Shown: positions 56,746 to 64,000 of the stretch, one piece after another | Numbering within the stretch: the stretch's first letter is position 1 | Layout: each line of letters opens with the position of its first letter | Assembly: GCA_027422505.1 (NCBI GenBank) | Contig: JAPQWV010000417.1 | Coordinates: 1-64,000, forward strand | Direction: 5' to 3' | DNA: 64,000 nt | From: Craterostigma plantagineum | Lineage: Eukaryota; Streptophyta; Magnoliopsida; Lamiales; Linderniaceae | Notes under the pieces: generated by a model | Database searches by the model: none | What the model was told of the DNA's origin: nothing | The model's input: the letters and a program-made list of their open reading frames with translations, nothing else | Translations under genes and position numbers: made by a program

Positions 56746-57697
56746 TGCTAGGAATCGTGAATTTTAAACACTCATATTAGTTTTGGTGATTGAGCCTAAC
56801 TTAATAAATATACCGGTTAGACCTAGGAGGAACCAGGTATAAACAAGGTCTACAAAGTGCTTCAAGAAACCGAGTCAAGACAGCAATCGGAAGAACATTG
56901 GAGACCGAAAGAGCTGATACCAGAATTGCCACGCTAGACAAGGATTCAAAAATATTCAACACGCGACTACCTGAAGATTTCTGACAAGAAGTTAATTCAA
57001 GGTTGTCAACAAAATTATCAGCTAAAGACAAGTCGAAGTCAAGCCAAGCTTAATAAGGAATGAAGCTAATAGCACAATGTGAACTACAGCAAAGATCGGA
57101 CAGACACATTTTGGGTAAGGACATTAAATGCACTATCCAGTGCACAGAACTATCTCACAACGGCTATAACTTCAAACCTCGACTATAAGTAGAGGGAAGG
57201 CAAGCTGAAGACGGGTGACACACTTCATTGAGATTTTAGAATTCAAGAGAATTAGCTCAAAAAGCTTTCAAAGTTACGAACAAAATTAGGTGTTGTCCTC
57301 ATTTAACCGGTGCGGTTGGTAAGTTAGTGTTTCTCAAGGGACTTAAAAAGCTCTTGAAAGAGACGGACTATAAAAAGCTGTCTAGCAGTATCTAGGAGTT
57401 TAATTAGCTGAGTATAACCGGGGGGTTAGCTGTGTGAGTCTAGCTAAGGAGGTTGTACAACGGGGGTTGTTAGAAATCCTTCTAGAAATAGCCTTTCTTG
57501 AGGGAGAGGGGGAGACGTAGGAGATTTGCACCGAACTTCCATAACAAATCACTGTGTCCTTTGCAAACAAACACACACACACACACAGCACATCGCGCAT
57601 CCCGGTTTTATTTCGGCACAAGACACACTTAGAAGCGAAACGGGAAAAGAAGCGAGTGTTTATTCACCCCTTCTAAACACGTTCACCGATCCTAACA
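56746..57697 (+). repeat. Copia-E 5' LTR, 952 bp
   Basis: It starts tgctaggaatcg and ends cgatcctaaca, imperfect inverted ends as expected for an LTR. A degraded primer site and gag follow directly. It includes an (AC)n run at about 57570-57590. Confidence 0.75.
57568..57590. repeat. (AC)n microsatellite
   Basis: About 22 bp of ac repeat in the copia-E LTR. Confidence 0.9.
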
Positions 57698-57699
57698 AG

Positions 57700-57711
57700 T
57701 GATATGAGAGC
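57700..57711 (+). promoter_or_regulatory. Copia-E primer binding site, mutated
   Basis: tgatatgagagc differs by two bases from the tggtatcagagc site for initiator tRNA-Met, 2 bases after the LTR. Confidence 0.7.
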
Positions 57712-57744
57712 GGGTTTGCTTGATATTCACATCAATTTCTAAGC

Positions 57745-58309
57745 ATGACTTCCTCTAGTAAGTTGCCGATGTTTAGTAGGGAAAACTTCTTTGATTGGAC
57801 GATTAGGATAATGAACCATCTCTGTGCACAAGATGAAGAGATGGTCAATGTGATAAACACGGGACCCTTCGTGTTTAAGAAAATGAATTCTACGTCATGC
57901 CGACCACCCTGATGAGGCGCGAGAGATTCCAAAGAAAGAGCGGAACTGACGACAGAGCAAAGGAGGAAGGCAAAGCTCAACAACATTCCCAAAGATACCT
58001 TGTTCAAAACCTCGGACATGAGTATTTTTAGGCAAGTTATCATGTGCTCAACAGCAATGGAAGTGTGGCCCAAACGTTGCCAGATCTGCAAAGGAAACGA
58101 GTAGACAAAAGAAAACAAGCTCGTCGTGGCCATCCAGAAATACGACACCTTAAGAATGAAGCCAGGGGAAACCATGGCAGACTTCGAGGAGCGATTCTGC
58201 TCCATCATCAATGACCTCTCGACGCTGGCACACAGCTCGAGAACAGGGACATGGCTATCAAAGTCATGAAAGCATTCCCACGCGAATGGGATGTCAAAAC
58301 CATGGCCAT
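57745..58309 (+). pseudogene. Copia-E gag, cut by gypsy-D
   Basis: The plus frame opens MTSSSKLPMFSRENFFDWTI and shows the UBN2-like gag core: LFKTSDMSIFRQVIMCSTAM, NKLVVAIQKYDTLRMKPGET, ADFEERFCSIINDLS and AIKVMKAFPREWDVKTMA. Defects are adjacent stops and a shift near 57910, a TAG where Gln is expected before TKENKL, and a shift near 58230. The sequence stops at 58309 where the gypsy-D LTR begins. The rest of the element must lie beyond the right edge of the window, on the far side of gypsy-D. Confidence 0.85.
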
Positions 58310-59816
58310 TGACACGCTCAAATACTAGCAAATATACTAGGTCGTGCAAGTAGTAAAACGGACAAAGTCCGAGTATCGATCTACGAAGACAGCTTGATTA
58401 ATTCTAAGAAAATAAACCTAATTCTAATTTAGACTAAGAGAATTTTATAGTTTTGATGATTTAATTAAACAACATAAAAGCGCAAATAATAAAATAGACG
58501 CAAATAAAATAGATGAGATAAAAATCAATTTACGACGAGTGACCAAGGCACATGCTCAGCACAAACAATTCCTACGTCTTCATAAAATTCTATCCTATCT
58601 AACCATCATGAATCTCAGTCAAGGTAAAACTCCCTAAACAATCGCTACTCGTTTGTCCCGCAATAGCGATCCTATGCGATAGAGAACCAACCCATATATA
58701 TCTATAGGATTGTAGTTTCTACGCATGCATTCAATCTCTATGATCCCCGAGCTTAAATGCTTTCGGCGCTTAAGGATTCAGAAACCACACATACGAAACC
58801 GAATTCCATCTCTGATCGGTTTTACGTAGTGATGTTCGATGTTTATCGTTCTAACCGGTCTAATCACTTTGTCCGTCTCATAAACCAATCAAATAAACAT
58901 GCATATGTTGATCAGGCACATACAAGCATTAAGCGCAAACAAGGAACACGTGACTCGATTCACACGATCAAATAGGATAAGAAAAATATTAATACGTAGT
59001 CATTATTCGGCCTATCATGGCTTTAATCACACAAGAATTTAAGCTAGCATATTAATAAAATAAAAGCACAAAATATTCAAAGATATAATAGAGAAATAAT
59101 AGAAAAACATCGCTTTTGCAGCCGGAAATAATCGGGCCTGCTTCTTCTCTTATCAGCCGCCAAAAGCTTCGTCTGTTCGATAATCTTAATTCGATCCCTC
59201 TTAATTTCAGCAGTCGTCTCTCCAGCTCGTTATTTCTTTTATTCGCTGCCTCTGATTCTCAGCCGTCCTTAATTTCAGCGTCGTTAATTTCAGCTGTTTG
59301 ATTTGTTTAAATAGAAGACAAAGCCCTCCTAGCCGACTTAGTGATAATGGGCCTAATCGCATGTGATTACTTTGGGCTGTTAATTGTCTTCATCTATCAA
59401 TTTGAGTGCAGCCGCTATTTACGTGGTCATGTGCCTGCTTATATCATCCGTGTGATATATCCTTGGGTCTTGTTAATATTGGTTGAATCTCTTTGCCAGC
59501 AAACATGTGAGATGAAAGCATGGTTTTTGAATCATGTAATCATTACTTGCAATCATTGGCTCCCACAATTGCTTTTGACTAATCAGTGACGTTGCTCTTA
59601 GGTGGTGTAGAGTTGCGTGTATGTGAGGTGCATTTTCGAGCATGAGGTCTCGGCTTTCTCAATGTCTGAATTTTTCCGTTTTCGTTCCAATTTGCCCCGA
59701 AGTCTACAAAATAAGAAATGTGACATAAACATAATATATTTGATGATATTTAGATCAATAACGATGGAAAGTGCACATTTACTAGTATAAAAACTACGTA
59801 AAATCCTAACTTGTCA
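58310..59816 (-). repeat. Gypsy-D 3' LTR, 1507 bp
   Basis: Starts tgacacgctcaaatactagc and ends aacttgtca. Same family as the gypsy-B LTR but clearly diverged and longer, with extra sequence near 59100-59650. Confidence 0.88.
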
Positions 59817-61456
59817 ACAACCCCCAAACTAGCTTCGAACGTCCTCGATCATAAAAGCAAAATAAAACCAAATCAAGTTAGGATTATAGAACATCTATCA
59901 ATGAAATTCTCCTGTTTCATCTCAGAAAACGTAAAAGCATATAAAGTCGGGATAATCATCAGCTAATGAACGGTCTAGTCAAAACACGAGGCATGAGGTA
60001 ATAAGTCACAATCTTATCATAGCATGAAAGACATTTTTACAATTATACCACGCATCAATCCACAACTCTCACAATGATCTCTCAAGTCGCTCGGGGTGTT
60101 TTCAAAGGGATCTGTATAAAAACCCTCAATTCACGACATGAAAAGAATTTACTCTATGCTTGCAAATATATCATATCATAGTCACATAGTAGAAGTCATG
60201 CACGAATCAAAGGGTCTTTCATCAAGGGTTGTAATGGGGCTCGGGTTTTGAAAAGGTGCGTCATATGGGAAAGTGGGCTAAAAGTATCAAACGTGTAACT
60301 CATCGAATGCTCTTCTAACCACTTATTTCGCTCTTCTAACGCCGTGTCTATTTTCACTCGACTCAATCTTTCACCTTTTCTATCTCTTCTCGCTCGCCTT
60401 TTTTTTCTCTTTCTATTTTCTTTCTCTTTCTGTTTTCTTTTTTCTTTTTTTCTCTTTTTTTTTCTTTTTTTCTTTTTTTCAAACCAGCCCCTCCGATCGT
60501 TTTTTATACGTCTTATCGAAGGAAGAGGTTTCTAGTCCGCTGCAATATTACGACGAGAGATCTATATCATAGGACGAGTTCATAACTAACATGCATCGAC
60601 GATTAGCTCCTTCTCAACCAACAAGCCACTTTTCACTATATCGATATATTAACACATTGATACTGGGTCGTATAGGCTAAATTCGAGGCAATTAGGCTAA
60701 ATATCTGGGCTCCAAATCAACAAATAAGTCAAATAAGGCTCAAAGGGGTTCACTAAGTGGTAAGTATGCAAGGTAAGGAAATATTTAGGCCAATGACTCA
60801 ATCCTAGTGCCCTTCTCATTTTCGCACACAAAAATCTACATATAACCGTTGACATGCATAACAGAGCAAGTTCGAAAATATTCAGTCCATGCGTGTCACA
60901 CAAGAGTAAACACCGAGCATAATGAGTTGCTCTGAATTCATCTCTCAAGGCTCAAAAATTCGCATGTATAGCTGGGTTTGTGCTTCATGATGCGCAATAC
61001 TCTCCTAAAGCAGTCAATACAGCCAAATAATCATGCTAATATCACAACAATGCAACATGTGAGACTAACACACTCAATTCATCGAATCATATCCGACACG
61101 GTAAAATTTTTTCATCATTGGCAGGAGATTCCACAGATGACGCTCAAATCGCAAACTCCATCAGTTATATCCGGTAAAAGACCGAAGTACATCGATACCT
61201 AAATATGTAAGCATATTAAATCTAGCATGTGTCACATCCCACCCCCAAACTAAATAGCACATTGTCGTCAATGTGTAAATTAAAAGAAAGAGCAGAGGTG
61301 ACACTGCCCTGAATTTTACGTCGATCGATGTAGAAGACTTTGTTGATTCGTAGTAGGCAAGCAACCATCGCGAACGGGCAACCCCCAAACTAGTTATGTG
61401 ATTGGTTACCTCCCAAGAAGCGCTGTTTTTAAAGTCGTTAGCTCGACTCGAGACGA
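59817..61456 (-). other. Gypsy-D 3' untranslated region with pyrimidine tract
   Basis: Polypurine tract agtttgggggttgt at the LTR edge (minus strand). T/C-rich low-complexity tract at about 60395-60480. Homologous to 30082-31800 of gypsy-B. No supported frame. Confidence 0.75.
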
Positions 61457-62535
61457 TCAGGGTGGCTTGGTGTCTAGGCTTGCTTTGGTGTTCTGGTGGT
61501 CCTTCAGCTCGCTGGTATTCTCTCCAGGCGAGGTGTCCCCGAAAGGCACAGAACAACGCAAAGCAGGAATATTAGTAGCACTAGGTTCTTCAAGGAATAC
61601 CAAGTTCGCTTTGCCCATTTCCCCATCGTCGTAGAGTTTGAAGCATTGCCCATTAACTGTGGTGCGGTACGCCCATAGCGTGTCATCTAGCTTGAGCGAC
61701 CAATCTTTCCTTGAAGCCGTCTTTTCCAAGATCTGCTTCAGCTCCCTATTCGAAACCTCTACCTGTCCACTAGTCTGAGGATGGTATGGGGTAGACACTT
61801 TATGCTTCACACCATACTTAGACAACAAATTAGCAAATAACTTATTGCAGAAGTGAGTACCGCCATCACTAATTATTGCCCTAGGTGTACCAAAATGAGT
61901 AAAAACATGCTTCTTAAGAAATCGAATGACTACGCGTGAATCATTGGTCCTACATGCTTCTGCCTCTACCCATTTAGACACATAATCTACTGCTACTAAT
62001 ATATACTTATTTGAACATGAACTAGGAAAATGCCCCATATCAATGCCCCACACATCAAATAGTTCAATTTCTAACATGATATTCAATGGCATTTCATGCT
62101 TTCGAGACATAGCACCCGTATGCTGACAACGATCACATGAGGCAACATAAGCATGCGCATCCTTAAACAAAGTAGGCCAAAACAACTCCGATCGTAATAC
62201 TTTAAATGCAGTCCTAGTGGGTCCATGGTGGATAAAACCGAGCTCACCTCTTCGGCGGGTATACATCGCCGGATTACCTGATCAGAGCAAATCTTGTATA
62301 GGAATGGATCGTCCCACAGGTAGTGTTTCGCATCAGAGAGAAATTTCTTCTTCTGATGAAAACTCAAGCCTGCGGGAATCTCACCTGTAGCAGCATAATT
62401 CGCAAAATCTACGTACCAAGGTAATGATGTATCGATTAAAGCATATAATTGTTCATCAGGAAAACATTCGTCAATAGGTAGCTCTTTATCCTGCTCATGC
62501 GAATTATCTAATCTAGATAAGTGATCAGCTATCAC
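61457..62535 (-). pseudogene. Gypsy-D integrase with internal C-terminal deletion
   Basis: The frame 62083-62535 has DHLSRLDNSHEQDKE, the end of RNase H, then PWYVDFANY and LWDDPFLYKIC. A frameshift near 62200 passes to the zinc-binding end (SCDRCQ) and the core: [42 protein letters not shown] and [17 protein letters not shown]. The DDE residues are legible. [11 protein letters not shown] is then joined directly to [13 protein letters not shown], which normally lies more than 100 residues further on, so the GKACHLP...WSGPF part is lost in frame. It ends with the [15 protein letters not shown] tail shared with gypsy-B. Target binding and integration would be affected. Confidence 0.87.
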
Positions 62536-64000
62536 ATTCTCAACACCTTTTAAACACGAATCTCTAAGTCATACTCCTAAAGTAGTAAAATCCGGCGAAT
62601 CAACCTAGGCTTAGCATCTTTTTTAGCAAATAAGTATCTAAGTGCAGCATGATCAGTGTAGATTGCCTTATTCAACACTAGGTAAGAATGAAATTTATCT
62701 ACTGCAAATAACACGGCTAGTAACTCTTTCTCAGTAGTAGCATAATTCCTCTGTGCATCATCCAGAGTTTTACTAGCATAGTAAATGACCTGAAATACCT
62801 TATCCTTGGTTGTCCTAGAACCGCACCTACAGCACCATCGCTAGCATCGCACATCAATATAAATGGGAGTGTCCAGTCTGGTGCGACCATCACTGGGGCT
62901 GTGGTGAGTTTCTCCTTTAAAGTTCGAAAAGCCTGCAAACAATCATCAGTGAAGTTAAAAATAGCATCTTTAACAAGTAAATTAGATAAAGGCTTAGCTA
63001 TTTTTGAAAAATCCTTTATGAAGCGTCGTTAGAATCCTGCGTGTCCAAGAAGCTTCGAACCCCCTTCACTGACGTAGGTGGTGGAAACTGCTCAATCGCA
63101 TCAACCTTGGCTCGGTCCACCTCAATTCCTTTGTGCGATACCTTGTGCCCGAGAACTATACCTTCATGTACCATAAAATGACACTTCTCCCAATTTAAGA
63201 CAAGGTTCGTCTCTTCGCATCGTGATAGAACAGATGCTAAATTATCAAGACATGTATCAAATGTAGACCCAAATACAGAAAAATCATCCATATATATTTC
63301 CATAAATTTCCCAACTATGTCATGAAAAATAGCGAGCATGCATCTCTGAAAAGTGGCTGGTGCATTGCATAATCCAAATGGCATGCATCTATATGCAAAA
63401 GTACCGTAAGGACAAGTAAAAGTCATATTTTCCTGATCCTGAGGCGCTATAGAAATCTGATTATAACCTGAGTAGCCATCTAAAAAGCAGTAAAACTTAT
63501 GTCCAGCTAGTCTTTCTAACATTTGATCAATAGAGGGGAGGGGGAAATGATCCTTACGGGTGGCATCATTCAATTTTCTGTAATTTTTGCATACACGCAA
63601 CCCCGTAACAGCTCTCGTGGGAATCAACTCATTAGAGGCATTCTTTATAACGGTAATACCTCCCTTTTTAGGAACAACCTGGGTCGGACTGACCCACGCG
63701 CTATCAGAGATAGGGTAGATAATACCTGCGTCCAAAAGCTTAATTACCTCCTTTTTCACCACTTCTTGCGTTGCTGGGTTTAGGCGTCTCTGTGGTTGTG
63801 CGACCGGCTTGTAAGAATCTTCCATCAGAATCTTGTGCATGCAAACGGTCGGGCTTACCCCTTGATGTCAGCAACCTTCCACGCGAATGCTCGTTTGTGT
63901 TCTCTTAGCACCCTCACTAGTTTTTCTTCCATTAGATCTGTCAAAGTGGAAGAAATAATCACTGGTAAAGTATCAAGGGCACCAAGGTAAACATATTTAA
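62536..64000 (-). pseudogene. Gypsy-D reverse transcriptase and RNase H, open at the window edge
   Basis: The frame near the edge has LGALDTLPVIISS (start of the RT region, after protease). After a one-base shift near 63858 it becomes the long frame 63016-63840: MEDSYKPVAQPQRRLNP, KKEVIKLLDAGIIYPISDS, VVPKKGGITVI, LPSIDQMLERLAGHKFYCFL, MPFGLCNAPATFQRCM and catalytic IYMDDFSVFGSTF. A frameshift near 63030 breaks the connection domain (SFLGH... region). RNase H follows with LMCDASDGAVGAVLGQ, then TTEKELLAV and YTDHAALRYLFAKKDAKPRL, with one shift near 62820 and a stop near 62580. Protease and gag are outside the window. Confidence 0.88.

Larger units (their letters stand above)
58310..64000 (-). 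mobile_element. Gypsy-D: Athila-like element, 5' part beyond the window
   Basis: The 3' LTR (58310-59816), 3' untranslated region, integrase, RNase H and reverse transcriptase follow in this order to the window end. The LTR starts tgacacgctc like gypsy-B, and the untranslated region is homologous throughout. The left 5-mer is gccat; the partner lies outside. It is inserted into copia-E gag, so it is younger than copia-E. Confidence 0.9.

Noticed and set aside
60344..60535. 63-codon Phe/Ser-rich frame resembling a membrane segment
   Set aside because: Translation of the T/C-rich tract of gypsy-D; low complexity.

Overview
The window is transposon-rich plant nuclear DNA. The evidence is nested LTR retrotransposons of plant-specific lineages (Athila-type Ty3/gypsy, Ty1/copia with initiator-Met primer sites), a Cassandra-type solo LTR with 5S rRNA homology, a Stowaway-like MITE, a plant mobile domain pseudogene, and exon fragments of plant genes. 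A eudicot is likely, possibly an asterid, but the species cannot be fixed from the sequence. I see no intact single-copy host gene. Nearly every coding trace is broken by stops, frameshifts or deletions.

Left part (1-23.9 kb). A decayed plant mobile domain gene lies at 1-1433 (-). From 3.2 to 13 kb there is a composite repeat: two direct copies of about 1.66 kb (3222-5124 and 11302-12962) flank a satellite-like array (about 5.15-10.24 kb). The array is built of alternating ~110 and ~70 bp subunits, and about 2.07 kb of it is duplicated in tandem. The left flanking copy carries a Cassandra solo LTR, and the right copy preserves the empty site. From 13 to 19.6 kb, exon fragments of unrelated host genes all lie on the minus strand: DNA-3-methyladenine glycosylase I, ATP-citrate lyase subunit A, a vacuolar-processing enzyme, and others I cannot name. 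They are mixed with short tandem duplications and a CACGACTG/CAGTCGTG motif shared with the satellite. A CCGGTT-rich repeat with tRNA-like A and B boxes, a MITE (20458-20722) and a decayed copia element (about 21.1-23.7 kb) follow.

Right part (23.9-64 kb) is a stack of nested elements. Gypsy-A (Athila-like, minus) spans 23917-56578, with a full 3' LTR, a truncated 5' LTR and matching 5 bp target duplications (attgt). Two younger elements sit inside it. Gypsy-B (28744-35786, minus) has near-identical LTRs, a perfect atccc duplication and a tRNA-Asp primer site, but only gag-protease, so it is non-autonomous. Copia-C (40117-55829, minus) is about 15.7 kb, with 351 bp LTRs, an initiator-Met primer site, gag, pol and a large extra reading frame downstream of RNase H. 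Copia-C has no target duplication, and the 5' end of gypsy-A is missing at its junction, which suggests recombination between two copia insertions. To the right, copia-E (LTR 56746-57697, gag to 58309, plus) is interrupted by gypsy-D (58310 to the window end, minus). Gypsy-D is a relative of gypsy-B that kept reverse transcriptase and integrase but has lost part of the integrase C-terminus.

The elements work by copy-and-paste: gag packages RNA, protease matures it, reverse transcriptase/RNase H copies it from a tRNA primer, and integrase inserts it. No single element here looks fully competent. Gypsy-B would need proteins from a gypsy-D-like relative elsewhere in the genome.
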